NCBI GenBank assembly: GCA_965153455.1
Contig: OZ234497.1
Span: forward strand, 12,882,302-12,946,301
Direction of reading: 5' to 3'
DNA length: 64,000 nt
Source of the DNA: Sphagnum compactum
Taxonomy: Eukaryota > Bryophyta > Sphagnopsida > Sphagnales
Below the pieces are notes generated by a model. It was not told the DNA's origin, did not search any database, and worked only from the letters and a program-made list of their open reading frames with translations. The position numbers and the translations under genes are program-made. Positions 50,367 to 61,800 of this stretch are shown here, piece after piece. How positions within the stretch are numbered: the first letter of the stretch is position 1; the number at the start of each line of letters is the position of its first letter.

Positions 50367-50945
50367 ATTTTATTATTTTATTTTGACAATCAATGATTTT
50401 TTGTCAACAAAGTTTTTATATATCAAAATTGAAAAAAATAGCCTTGATGACAATAATTGGAATAACTGATCTAACTATTAGCATATTTGTGCAATCTCAA
50501 TATTTTAGCTTTAGCCTCATATATTACATGTATAATAACCATCTGAACTAGAAATACAAAAGCTCCCCCACCCTAAGATTATTTAAAAAAATTTAAAAAC
50601 TAATATTAATATTAAAAATTTAAAATTTTAAAGAAAATTTAAAAAAAGAAAAAAAACCCCTATTTGAGACGTTACTTGAGCAGTTAGGTCTTTGCCCAAA
50701 GAAAAAGAACCTTGCACTGAAATAACAACAACAAGAGGGTCAAACATGGTGTGCATGCACTCCACAACACACGTTTAGAATCAATCTCCTCTCTCTCAAC
50801 TTTTGTTTGTGGGTGTCAGTGCGGCGTTCCTAAGACACCAATTTCCAAAAATTACCAACATTTTCTTGTCAGTGATGTCTGGTCAATTTTGTTGGGGATG
50901 TTTTCTCTTTTTTTTCTCCATGTTCTAGAACTCTGTGTGGCTTAA

Positions 50946-51076
50946 GTATAGGAGAAGGGTCTGAAAATAGTCTGAAATTCCCCAACTTTGAGATCCTGGC
51001 CTGAGGTCGATCGAGGGAGGGAACGGGGTCCAAAAAAATCCAAAAGGGGTCTATTTTCAGACCCTTCCCCTACTAC
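50946..51076. mobile_element. Short TIR element (MITE), ~131 bp
   Basis: The left end GTATAGGAGAAGGGTCTGAA (continuing AATAG) is matched by the reverse complement of the right end, GTAGTAGGGGAAGGGTCTGA (continuing AAATAG). There is one small gap and one change over about 25 bp. The interior is non-coding. No unambiguous target-site duplication is visible. Confidence 0.65.
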
Positions 51077-51354
51077 GTAAAGAGCAATGTGATCTTTTTT
51101 TTAAACACATTCCCTTTCCGCTTCTTTTTATAAACATAGGATGTGTGACAAAAAAATATTTCACCATGCAAAGATATAATCTCCAAAAAAATCCTCTAAA
51201 AGAAATCAAAATCCTTCAAGCTATTATAACTTTATAACTAATCTCAAGTTTTCAAACACAAGCCAAAATATATCATCTTTCCAAAATCCTCATATAATAA
51301 AAATAGACCTATTATTATTATTACCTAGTAGGGCCAAAATCCCCTAAGCTACTA

Positions 51355-51420
51355 TACTCTATAATGAATCTAAACACAATATCGATGCAAGGATATTGTG
51401 TTTAGATTCATTGTAGAGTA
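51355..51420. repeat. Near-perfect 29-bp hairpin with 8-base loop
   Basis: The arm 51,355-51,383 (begins TACTCTATAATGAATC) pairs with 51,392-51,420 (ends GATTCATTGTAGAGTA). There are 28 Watson-Crick pairs and one T/G pair; the loop is GATGCAAG. It could be a tiny inverted-repeat element or a small-RNA hairpin. The stem is unusually perfect for a plant microRNA precursor, which favours a recent inverted duplication. Confidence 0.85.
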
Positions 51421-52733
51421 CTGGGTTTGAAGGGTGGGAGCATTCCCAAAATAGGGGCCATAAGACAGAGCTGATAGTTTGGGACACAGCACAACTAAAT
51501 AATTTTCAGGCTCAACTTGAGAAATGGGTAGTTCTATTAGCCAAAAATTTAATTAATTAATTAATGTTGGATGTATATTTTAAAAATGTTTTACCAATTT
51601 TTTGTTAAGATTTAAGTGGCTGAGTAAAGGTGCCAGACTTAAATTTAAGTGGAAGTACCTTTACTAATAGTCTCATAAATTCCCAAAATATCAACCCTGT
51701 TTGCATCTTTACTCTATTTCAAAATAGAAAAAAAAAAAAAAAAAGGACAAAAAATGCAATGTGGGAACATCACCTACCACATCATTCTTGCATCTCCCAA
51801 AATTGCTTAGAAAATATTGCTACTTACACGAATCCAAATGAAAACTAAAGTTTTTGAAAAAAGGAAAGAGTGGCCCTAATTGCATACTTGCACAACACAC
51901 TACTTCTCAAACCACCACAACAACAACATGCAGGTCCAAAGCCCAAACTTGGGAACAATGGGTCGACACATTAATTAATTTCAAAACAAAGAATGTAAAT
52001 GCTATATATATATATAATTTCTTTGTAAATTTTTTTGGCACAAATGAAAGAAAAATTTATTGGAACTCGTATTCTTGTAAGTTGTTGTTGGAGGGTGTCA
52101 GGGTTGGCTATAAGAAAGTGATGTTGTTTCCCAAGGAAGATAGCCAAGTTAGGAAGTTAGCCATCATTCATATCTGATGGTAGGGCCTTTAGTGTTAGGT
52201 AGACTCATATTGAGATATCATCATAAAGGGGGAAAAAAAAGTATGTTAAAATTAACACTAACTTTAAGTGCTAGTTAACAATTTTGGTGTACATTCCCAC
52301 TTAAGTTAGTGTTAAGATAAATTAGAATATCAAAAAATAAAGCGGATTACCTTTATCAATATGAGTTCATACTATGGAGATGAATGTTAATGATTAGTGA
52401 TCATAATCAAGATTATATTACAAGTATTGTTAAATATAGTAGATATTGAGGTTGACTCCACAATTGTGCTTATTAATTAAAAAACCTCTTTACATAACAT
52501 TGAGTTAAGACCTCAAAACTTAGGTTTTAAGTTAGGTTTGAAATATCAATTATCATAAATGCTAACACTAAACTAACATCACCTGCCAACAAAGATGCCA
52601 TATCATTGGCAATGCTACCCAAGACTACATATGCAAATGGACCAAAAAAACTCAATAAATTTTAACACTTACTTACCATTCACTAAGCACTAGGTGTCAA
52701 CAATGTTTTAAGTAGGTGATTCACTATCCATTA
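51421..52733. other. Intergenic DNA
   Basis: No gene is seen. A poly-A run lies at about 51,729-51,743. The plus-strand frames at 51,630-52,177 have no domain character. Confidence 0.5.
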
Positions 52734-53456
52734 GTATACTAATTCCCCCTTTCTAAAAGCTCCACATAGGAGAAGTCCCCTTTACTTGGGGACTTACTTG
52801 GGTTGATCGGTATACAAATTCCCCATTTATTAAAGTTCCATATAGGGGAAGTCCCCATTACTTGGGGACTTAGAGCATCTCCACCGGTGTGCTCAGTATG
52901 TCACTCTGGGTAATAAAATTAAATGTCTAATTTTAGCTGTGTTTTTTGTTGGCAACCCCACCAATAAAACTGTAACGGGAACTGCATATATGTGGGGACT
53001 ACTAATAGCAACCACCGGGACCAATCATTATGATCGACCAAATCAGAAATACTGAGCTGCAGTTAGGTCCAATTTATTACACTCTTTTTTGGAGGTGCAC
53101 AACTGTGTTACGCCTTTCACCAGCCACAGCAAGCCGCACGAAATTGGTGCAGAAAAGCCAATTTCCTGAGCTAAACCCGCACATTTTGACTTTTTCACAA
53201 TAAATTCTACATACTGAGCACCATTGGAGATGCTCTTACTTGGTTTGATCTCTATACAAATTCCCTGTTTATAAAAGTTCCACATAGGGGAAGTCCCCTT
53301 TACTTGGGGACTTACTTTGTTTGATCGCTGTACAAATTCCCCATTTATCAAAGTTCAATATAAGGGAAGTCCCCTTTACTTGGGGACTTACTTCGTTTGA
53401 TCGCTATACAAATTCCCCATTTATTAAATTTCCATATAGGGGAAGTCCCCTTAAGT
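52734..53456. repeat. Tandem array, ~76-bp unit, 5 copies, interrupted by a MITE
   Basis: The unit runs from TATACAAATTCCCCATTTAT through AAAGTTCCATATAGGGGAAG and TCCCCTTTACTTGGGGACTT to ACTT(G/C)GTTTGATCG. Copies begin at about 52,734 (diverged), 52,810, 53,251, 53,328 and 53,405. The second unit is split between GGGGAC and CTTGG by the insertion at 52,873-53,235. Confidence 0.9.
52873..53235. mobile_element. PIF/Harbinger-like MITE, 363 bp, TTA target duplication
   Basis: The left end GAGCATCTCCACCGGTGTGC (then TCAGTATG) and the reverse complement of the right end GAGCATCTCCAATGGTGCTC (then AGTATG) form a 26-28-bp terminal inverted repeat with a 2-base gap. TTA flanks it on both sides (52,870-52,872 and 53,236-53,238). 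The other units of the host array show the uninterrupted site GGGGACTTACTT, so the insertion and the 3-bp duplication are directly demonstrated. A TTA duplication is characteristic of PIF/Harbinger elements. There is no transposase inside. Confidence 0.85.
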
Positions 53457-54357
53457 CACAATATAAGTTGTAGAGACCTAATTGGGACTAGGTAAATGGG
53501 GAAGAAGTGAGGTGGTTCCCACAAGGCTATTTTTGGTAAGGGGCGACCTTGAGAGAATTGCCCAACATAATTAGCATCCTTTACATCCAAAACTGGCTTA
53601 GCCAATGGATGAAAATTCAATTTTCATCCATACACAAAAATGGATATGGATCAATTTTTTGGGTCCACGCAGAGAATGAGATACCCATAATGAGATACCC
53701 ATAGTTGAATATGCAATATAACTGGATGTGGGCATCCAATCATAAAAAACCAAATCAGCCCCTAAAGCTAGTTATTATGGTCGATTATGAACCCATAAAC
53801 TATCCCTACTCTCTGTAGAAAAAGAAACAAATTAGGACTTCTTCAACTCCTATTACCTCATTTCATTGGACGATACCTTGAATTTTCGTGTCAAAGCCAA
53901 TAATGCACATGGCATCATCATTGTAAGGGTGCGACTCTAGAGGGACCACCATCCCCACCTGCCCTTCCCCCCTTTCCCCCTACCCCACCCCTCAAAATAA
54001 TTAATTACATATATATATATATATAATATTTATTTAAATATCTATTTATTTTTAAAACAACAACAATAACAAATGGAGTTAATTTAGTTACAAAAGGCGG
54101 CATCATTCTAGAACCTTCCCGGAACCTTACACACGGGAGTTCTGGCGCCTGTAATTCAGTTTCCACTAGGCTGCCCGTCCAGTATTGGGACCTGCCCCGA
54201 CGGTCCGCACCCCCAAAAATTAGAAAAATCCACCCAGATCCTGAATCAGATGTCTACTACCTATGTAACTTAAATCGAAGTACTGATTCCCGAATGAAAC
54301 AAGGACCTATCCAGGTCTCGTAACGCGTCGACTTCTATTAAACGACTTGATATTTTC
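53457..54357. other. Intergenic DNA upstream of the membrane-protein gene
   Basis: No gene is seen. Positions 53,950-54,000 are a pyrimidine-rich tract. From about 54,100 composition becomes GC-richer toward the gene start. Confidence 0.5.
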
Positions 54358-54363
54358 CACGTG
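54358..54363. promoter_or_regulatory. G-box (CACGTG)
   Basis: CCACGTGG at 54,357-54,364 contains the bZIP/bHLH G-box core. It is followed within about 180 bp by pyrimidine-rich (CTT/TCTC) runs typical of plant 5' leaders. Its use as a promoter element of the gene at 55,118 is inference. Confidence 0.4.
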
Positions 54364-54910
54364 GAAAGGAATCTCAAACTACGTCTCCATGTCAGTTTGC
54401 TCAGCACCTCGTTCGACCGCACATCCCGATCCATCCACCAACTAAATTATGCCACGCGGCGCGGCCAAGAAGAACGGCCAAGTGGTCAATCCCCTTGGGA
54501 CTTCTTCTTCTTCTTCGTCTCTCTCCTTCTCTCTTTCTCTCTCCGTGTCTCACACAGGAGAAAGAAGCTTCTTCTTCTTCGCGTCTCTATCTTCCGTCTC
54601 TTTCTTGTCTCTGATCTCACTCATCATCACCATCCTTGACTGATTTTAGTACAATAGTCTCTGTTTTCACGCGCTTTTAGAAACGAAAAATTTGGCTGAA
54701 TGGTTGTGTTTTGAGCCAGCACAAAGCTCTTGTAAGGTTCGTCGTCTTCATTGATGTTGTGACGACGTTGTTGCATCCATCAAGCTCTGAAGAGGAACTT
54801 TTTCTTTCGAGTTTTTCCTAATGCCTATAGAACTTTCCTTGAAGAGGTTGATATATCTTTTTCCTTCTTCTTCCGGAAGTCTTTCTTCATCGTGATCGTT
54901 CCTTGCCTTG

Positions 54911-54965
54911 AGCTCCATCACCAGCGCATGCAGTTTTTAGCTCCATCACCAGCGCATGCAGTTTT
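54911..54965. repeat. 28-bp direct duplication in the 5' leader of the membrane-protein gene
   Basis: AGCTCCATCACCAGCGCATG followed by CAGTTTTT occurs at 54,911 and again at 54,939, back to back. Confidence 0.95.
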
Positions 54966-55117
54966 TTCTTTTGGAACTTCTTTCATGAGCTTTTGTTTTG
55001 CCATCTTTGTTGCCGTGTACAACAACGTAGGAGGCTCCAACGTCTAGAGACGGTTCTTTCGTCCTTCCTTTCCTTTAATTCCTTCGGAGTATTTCTGTGC
55101 GAACAAGTAGCGGAATC

Positions 55118-55591
55118 ATGATGCGGAGGACGAGAGACAAGGGTGGACCGTCTCCGTGGGTGCCGGCGACGATACTCGGCGTCGTCCTCATCATCGCAGT
55201 CTTACCATACATGGCCCTGCCGCAACCTCCGGTGGTGTACCAGAAATCGCCGTCCTTCCCGCTGCCGCTTCTCTTGATCCTTGTGGTCCTGTTCGTCTTG
55301 GCGCAGTGGTTTTCCGGATCTCCGTCATTCGGCCGCTCCTACTCTCAGGGAAACAGGTCTTTCAATCCCGGAGCACCACGCAGTATGGTCTGGCCACAGC
55401 AGCAGCAACAACAGAGGGCCTGGCCCTGGTCGCGGCCTGGTGGATATGGACAGTGGGATGCCAACGACAGATACGCTGGGTACAACCAGAGCTGGACCAG
55501 CGACATCTGGAGGTCTTTCATGGACTATAGTGGTCACTGGCTTCTCATCTTGCTGGGCATTGCACTGTTTGCCATGGTGGGCTCAGGTTGA
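55118..55591 (+). CDS. Small membrane protein of unknown function, three predicted TM segments (157 aa)
   Basis: The first ATG after an in-frame run without one is at 55,118, with a second ATG immediately after; a GTG upstream in frame is unlikely to be used. The basic N-terminus (MMRRTRDKGG) is followed by hydrophobic segments at about residues 16-34 (TILGVVLIIAVLPYMAL), 48-65 (PLPLLLILVVLFVLAQW) and 141-155 (WLLILLGIALFAMV). Between TM2 and TM3 lies a hydrophilic region rich in Ser, Gly, Trp and Tyr with six glutamines (94-99) and repeated W-containing words. Composition is clearly GC-richer than the flanks. A long leader with pyrimidine runs precedes it, and a duplicated 3' region follows. 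I do not recognise the family. A donor-like CAG|GTTGA at the very end could extend the protein by splicing. Membrane location is inferred only from hydrophobicity. Confidence 0.7.
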   Translation: MMRRTRDKGGPSPWVPATILGVVLIIAVLPYMALPQPPVVYQKSPSFPLPLLLILVVLFVLAQWFSGSPSFGRSYSQGNRSFNPGAPRSMVWPQQQQQQRAWPWSRPGGYGQWDANDRYAGYNQSWTSDIWRSFMDYSGHWLLILLGIALFAMVGSG

Positions 55592-55732
55592 ATCCACATT
55601 TGCAGTGTGTAGAAATAGGAAGCTGCATAAACACTAATTGCAGCCGTGAGGTGAATTCCTTTCATGCAGGGATCAGTTTGCAGCTGGATTGATGGTGCAT
55701 GGGAACAAGCTCCACTGATGCAACAAGATTCC

Positions 55733-55930
55733 CAGCAATGTGTTCAGGTTAGTCCAGGTTCAAGCAGGATACTGTGCTGTGAGATTTGAAGGTGCAAGAG
55801 AGCTTTCTGCGGGAGTTTATTCTTGCAGATGTTGGCAGCAATGTGATCAGGTTAGTCCAGGTTCAAGCAGGGTAATGTGCTGTAAGATTTGAAGGTACAA
55901 GGGGGAGGCTTTCTTTCTGCAGGAGTTTAG
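55733..55930. repeat. ~103-bp tandem duplication in the 3' region of the membrane-protein gene
   Basis: CAGCAATGTGTTCAGGTTAG, then TCCAGGTTCAAGCAGG and CTTTCTGCGGGAGTTTA, starts at 55,733. It repeats from 55,836 with about ten changes and a small insertion. Confidence 0.9.
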
Positions 55931-55935
55931 TATGT

Positions 55936-57900
55936 AATTTTGGGATGCAATGGTAGGAAGAAAAAACACAGTGCAGATCTCTACTTGTGTCAAAAGGGGA
56001 GAAGAGGGTTCTAGTTCTATGTGGACAGTTTTGTATATACCAGAAGACTGGTTTTCAGTAAGGGATTTGAATAAGTTTGCAAAGGTTTGAAGCTGGATAT
56101 CGAGGAAGTGGTGGGATACATGCCAAGAATGTTGTGAATGTTATGGGTTTTTGGAATTGTGCTTGTGTAAGGTATAGTGATCAGGTATTTAACAGACGAT
56201 TGATAGAAAGAAGTCTTTGGCTGGATCATAGCTTTGTCGATGTCTTATCAATGGGTGCAAGTTTTTTATAAGTTGGCACGAGGTTCCAAAAACACGACAT
56301 TTGAGGATTTGAATTTTGAAATTGTTTCAGATTCTCCATAGACCATCATCATATGGTTTGTCAGAATTGATTGCATCTGTAGGACATTGCACTGTACAAA
56401 ACTTGAGTTGTGCTTTTGGTAGGAAAATTTGGCTTTGTAGACATTGTTTTGTTGTGGACCAGGAAACTGGATGCACCGGCCATGTGTTTGTAAGCTCCAG
56501 GGACTGGTGTAGTTTTGTGAGATTTTTTTGGAATTAGCATGTGACAGTATGGGTTTAGAGCACCTCCAGTGGTGGTGCTCACTATGTGAACGTGTAAATT
56601 ACAATTGGATGAAGAAATGTCAAAACATGTGGGTTTGGCTAAGCAAAATGGTTTTGGTTGAGCATTTCTGCACAGATTGAGGCTGGTCAAGGGCACAGCA
56701 AAGCCTAATGCCTCCCAGAGATGTGAGTTTTACGATGTCATCAAATATGTAGGCATATGACCCGCTTTTTGCAAAATATGATAATCAACATATGCAATGT
56801 TATGTACATCTGTAATCCCACATAAAATCCCTTGTCAATGAGTAAAATGCACTAATGCAAGATTAAATTGGAATATGGGTTAGATTCATGTTGTTGAAGC
56901 TAATAGAAATGGTGAAATTTTAGTGAAAGTGTTGAAAGAGGCAAAAAAATGTATAGTTTATGTTCATTAGATATAAAAAAAAGTGTTTTTTTCCAAAATT
57001 CAAACTTATAATGTTAAGTCTGGATTTAGAGCATCTAAAATTGCAATCTTTGGACTAAACGAATAGGGCAATTGAGGTGTACAAAACCTTAGGCTCATGA
57101 ATCAAAGTGAACCTAATCAACTTGTGCTAAAATGTAGTTAACACTATGTATAATAATGTAACATTTGTTTACATGGCAACAACCTTTACCAAAGTTTCAA
57201 AATACACATAGCAAAGAGAGCAAAACCGAACTTGAAAATTGTCCATTCCATTCCCTATGATTAGGGAATAATGCAAAATATTTCTTTTCATCCATCAATG
57301 TCCATTACCTAACTTTTCACGAAACATCATTGTATATTTTGCAAGATAAAAAGGGAGGAATTCCAGTTACAATGATAATGGTAGCTGGCACAGGTGAGGC
57401 AGGTACAGTGTACACTTTGTAACGGATTCACTTGACAGTTCCATGCTAGAAACTGTCTTCAAAGGCAGTGCAACTGATTCCCGGGTAAAAATGGGCCGCA
57501 TAAGGGAGCAGTTGAAGGAAGAGACTTTTTTTGGCTCTTTTGGCAATGGTGGAATCACAAATCAAAGAAGGTTACTGAACTTCAATCCTGTAAGAGAAAG
57601 TTCACATGTCAATTGGAGCCATAGCTCTCATTGGTCTCTATCTTGTTGGGCTCTCTTCGTTGCTATCATACCATGGTTCAAACTTTGGCACAAAAGAATC
57701 ATTTGGGATCCTTTGCACATATGGGAATCAGTTTGATCTGGATTGCTGGTCGTAGGCAAAAGAAAGGCACCTGAGTTTCAAACATAAGAAGACACAGGAA
57801 GCACTCTTGCCTGTGTGGATTGACAAAGCCTGCCATGGGTGGCAATAGAGATGGCTGCAATCGCCACCAGGCAAACTCCAAATTGAACATATTTGGATGA
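55936..57900. other. Intergenic DNA with a MITE-like end
   Basis: Positions 55,936-56,550 are probably 3' flank of the membrane-protein gene. At 56,555 TTA is followed by GAGCACCTCCAGTGGTGGTG and then CTCACTATG. This resembles the terminus of the MITE at 52,873, but no matching right end is visible. Positions 57,360-57,730 have open frames on both strands with no recognisable domain. Confidence 0.45.
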
Positions 57901-58445
57901 AATAAGAAGCTTACAAAATATGTGAAGGAAGGACAACCTGAGAAGACTATGCAACTTTTCGAACAAATGCAACAAGAAGGAATGATTCTCAACAAATCCA
58001 ATTTTTTTTCAGCTGGTTAACAGATGTGCGGGTTCACTAGGACCACTTGAAGATGGCAGGCATGTTAATGAATACATAATTCAGAGTGGCTATGAGTCTT
58101 TTCATATCTGTTGTTACTTTTGTGGGGGTGCTGAATGCATGTGCCAGTGTAGTTGCACTTGAAGAGGGCAGATGTGCTCATGAGCAGATCATTCAAAGTG
58201 GATGGGATTTGGATGTCTTTGTGGGAAATAGCTTGGTTGACATGTATGCCAAATGTGGGAGCATGGAAGATGTTCAGAGAGCATTCAACAAGATACCATC
58301 TCAAAATGCAGGTCACTTGGAATGCAGTTATATTGGGACATGTGAAACATGGACAAGGGCAGAAGGCACTGGAACTATTCCAACAAATGTAACAAGTTGT
58401 GTGGCACAGCTGACTCTGTTACTATTGTGGAACTCAAGTTGACCT
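57901..58445 (+). pseudogene. PLS-type PPR gene fragment, frameshifted
   Basis: Successive frames spell out pentatricopeptide repeats. These are YVKEGQPEKTMQLFEQMQQE (from about 57,918); then, after a frameshift, FFQLVNRCAGSLGPLEDGRH (about 58,001); then VTFVGVLNACASVVALEEGR and DVFVGNSLVDMYAKCGSMED (58,112-58,270); and, after another shift, VTWNAVILGHVKHGQGQKAL and ELFQQM with a stop (about 58,313-58,392). The order and the L/S-motif words (LVDMYAKCG) are those of PLS-class plant PPR proteins, which bind organelle transcripts. No start, organelle signal or E/DYW tail is visible. At least three frame breaks make it dead. It lies next to the 3' end of the minus-strand gene. Confidence 0.85.
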
Positions 58446-58841
58446 ATCAATCTCCTTTCAAGTATAGATGACCAGGGAGTCACTTCCTAGTTGCCTGACT
58501 TCTTGGATCTGCTGTTTGATTGTTAAACAATCTAGGAAAATGACAAGGCAAACACATTTTTGTACTTCCTCATCTTTGCCTCCTTCAATCTTGAACTTTT
58601 CTGTTACAGAGCCATTTATAGATTGGAGAAACCCACAGAAGTTTTCATGACCAAATACCACACACGACAATTTTTGATTGTATACAGTGAACCTGCCATC
58701 AACTGTAGATTGTCACAAAGTGCGATTATTCATGACAAACAACTTGGAATCTTTAATATGCTTCCCTAGAGGATGTTCCATTTGAATAATATCAGTTACA
58801 ATGCTGGAAAGATTGAGCAATCACAACACTTCTAATGAAGA

Positions 58842-61800
58842 CTACAATGCTTCTACTGTGTGACTAGAGTTCAGAAACTGTTGGCAAACTATCTGAGTGC
58901 TGCATTCATCAGCTTCCACTTTCCACCACCCACGACCCTTGAGAAAACCTTCATGTAAACGGGGCCAATTTGGTTGTCTTTGCTTGTCACCTTCCTCAAG
59001 TTCTCCTGTTTCTTTGGTCAAAATTTCTATGTTCCTTTCTTCATTTGCACTACTTACCTCATTTGGAATCCTTTTGTGATCCATCATCTCTTCTCCTGCA
59101 GGTGATTTTGTCTCAGCTTTGGATTGTTCTGGATCCTGCCCTTCTAGTTCATTCAATTCTCTTTCATCTTCCTTTTGCAATGCTTCTTCCCTCTCTCTCT
59201 TGGCTGATTCTGATGTGTCAGTATCTGAACATGCATATGAATCTTTTGATGGTGAAACTTTCTGACCTTTGTTGCCTTTTTCTGGTTCTAGGTCTGAGAG
59301 GGTTGCAGCAGAGCAATAATTTTCATCTTTCCTGAGCTTGGCACCATATAGATGTTCAACATTATGTGATAAGTGGGGAAGGAGGATATCAAGTCCATGG
59401 CCAAAGTTCTGCCGATAAAAATCTCCACAGGCATCAATATCTGCTCTCGTTTGAATCAGATTTGTTTTTTGCACAAGAGATTCAAAAAGCTCAACTCGCT
59501 CCAAGCATTCTTTTCCTTCCTTTGTAGTCGCCTTGAAACGTTTGAAGTCTTGCTGCCATCCTGGTATCCCTACCTGCACAATCCTTTTGTATTAGAATGG
59601 ATGCTGTAACAGTACCAAGGTAAATCAAAGAGATCCTAATTAGTTGTGAACACAAGAAAAAACCACTTAAAACAATCTTACAAGAAACCAAGTCAACAGA
59701 CCCTGAATAGGGTTTTCTACCAACCCTTTTTTGTCCTGGTCACCTTTCTTCCACCACCAATATACTTGCTTTTTGAGAGGAGACTCTAGACTGCTAAGGA
59801 TGCAGGGCTAAAAATGTAGACCTGTATCAGTTCATCATCTTCATGATTGAAAGACTCTTGTTGCCCCCCTCTCTTGAGAGTCAGAAGATGTCTTTCAACT
59901 GTCCGTCTCATCCGCTGCCGGCTGGCCTCCTTCCTTGCTCTTATTTCCCCTTGATGCACACGCATTCCATCCACTAGCATCAAAGTATCAGAAACATTAT
60001 TACCATCCCTGTTTTCATCTGTAGCCTCCCCGTCTTGTACAAGTAGCTCGCCCTCTGAAGAGAGGCCCGTGATTGCAGAAACTGGAATCAAAACCTCCTC
60101 TAGTAATGACATATTCAGCATATAACGGTCAAAGGCTTCATTTTCCATTGCAAGTTCAGCATCCTTATACTCCTGCACCTTCTGTGCTCTCCACGTATTT
60201 GTAATTGCAGCTTCCTATTGGCACATAACTGAAATTAGTAATCAACATCAACCCCAGAATAATTTACCATCTCACCTCAAAAAAAAAACATCAAGAAAGC
60301 ATATCATGAACTCACATCACTGGACTAGGAAAACTTCCTAGAAAAAAATGGCAAACTCCCAAGTCCTCAAATGTCATCAACCCCTGAGAAAGCCAGATCT
60401 GAAACTTCTTGAAATTGAGCACTATTATCCACCACCATATGTGGTGGGTTCCATCTTCTTTGCAGAATGTTAAGGTGATTCACAATCTTTCTGCTCACAT
60501 ACCCGGCTAGCTGCTTGCATGGCTGCTTTCAAGTTTCGCAACTTGTAGAGCTCCTGCTGTTCAAGAGAAGCAGGAGCTGGTTGCCATGGCCGTGAACCTG
60601 GGACCACCCCATAACCCTGTGTGGAGTGAGGACGAGGGCCTGATTGTGATATTACATAACCCATAGTAGATCTGATTGTGCCAATCCCAGGGACAGTTGC
60701 CTGATATGTGGGTGAATGTGTGTAGGGAGCTCTCATGAAGGGAGTCCCATAAGCTGCAGACCTGCACCATAACATACAGAAATAACAAAGGACACCAGAA
60801 TCAGTTCTCCCTAACAAAGGCTTTTACATCTGCACAGTGGCATGTCAGGCTCTCCAAAAGCCGTGTCTTTAAGACACTATTCAGATAACAGAATCCCAAT
60901 TGATCAAAATAACCCCTCCTAAATCATCACCATGGCATTACTACTGAACATGCCACTGCACCAAATACCATACTCTTCAAGCAGTAAGGACATCACATCT
61001 ACAATTGTCATTATGACAGGATTTGATGTAGGTATTTGGTAAAAAATCAGAGGCAATTTTGACTTACATACTGACAACCCCAGCCCACCGTGGATCACGT
61101 GGGTCCATTACTGGAGTAGTGGTTGGACTCTGCTTGCATGGCTTGGTCACTGCACAGCTCCATCATCATCAGCTATCTGAAATACTAGTCAATTCCTCCT
61201 AGAATCCAGATCCATGTATGGAGAGATATAGAAACTGTACATGGATGGAAGAGCACAGGCCTTCAGGGTTTAACTAACCATGGACCTCGCAAGTGTTCTT
61301 TGATTTTGTGCAGCACGTCTTACAAGCTCGGAAAGGGCACCTACATCCACATCCAACCATCATCAAAAACACTGCAACAAAATATCACTGGTGAAGGCAC
61401 AACTAGCAGCTAAACTCAACTTTGATACACCAGTAATAAATAAAAACCTGAAATAACAGTAAATTAGGGTTACTCTAATACAGCCAGACAAAATAATTAA
61501 ATCAACCACCCCAAAATCTGGCTCACAAATCTTGGCAAGAACATGATGACACTTCTGTCATAGCCCTAGGATTATGGCATGCAAAATATCAATCTCCCAA
61601 TTAAGGCACCCTGGCAAAAAAACCAGATGCCATTGTCATATTTTCCTGTCTCATCACTTAACATAGCAAAATTAAAAAAGAAGGGAATATTATGCTCGTC
61701 TTTGTCAGATCCAGATGCTGTCATGGAAATATATTTCCAGTCTCACTCTACATACCGAATTTATTAGAAAGAACAAAAATGCTCCTCTTCAAAAGCTCTC

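Larger units (their letters stand above)
44700..50945. other. AT-rich intergenic DNA with microsatellites
   Basis: No further gene is seen. Microsatellites: (GT)n followed directly by (AC)n at 46,005-46,047, (TG)n at 49,932-49,966, (TAA)n at 50,091-50,118 and (AT)n at 50,332-50,361. GGTGGGCACCAAATGA recurs at about 46,747 and 47,140, suggesting a small dispersed repeat. Around 47,470-47,525 a GTTCAATTCC word resembles a tRNA box B, but no cloverleaf forms. Confidence 0.55.

Noticed and set aside
52734-53456. Regularly spaced repeats considered as a CRISPR array
   Set aside because: The units are contiguous 76-bp tandem copies with no unique spacers, in a plant nuclear context.
54361-54643. 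Two frames with Phe/Ser runs, one starting ATGCCACGCGGC
   Set aside because: The runs come from CTT/TCT tracts typical of plant 5' leaders. Probably an upstream ORF at most.
55156-55637. Two alternative plus-strand frames (124 and 118 aa)
   Set aside because: They overlap the membrane-protein gene in other frames and have no start-proximal context or domain character.
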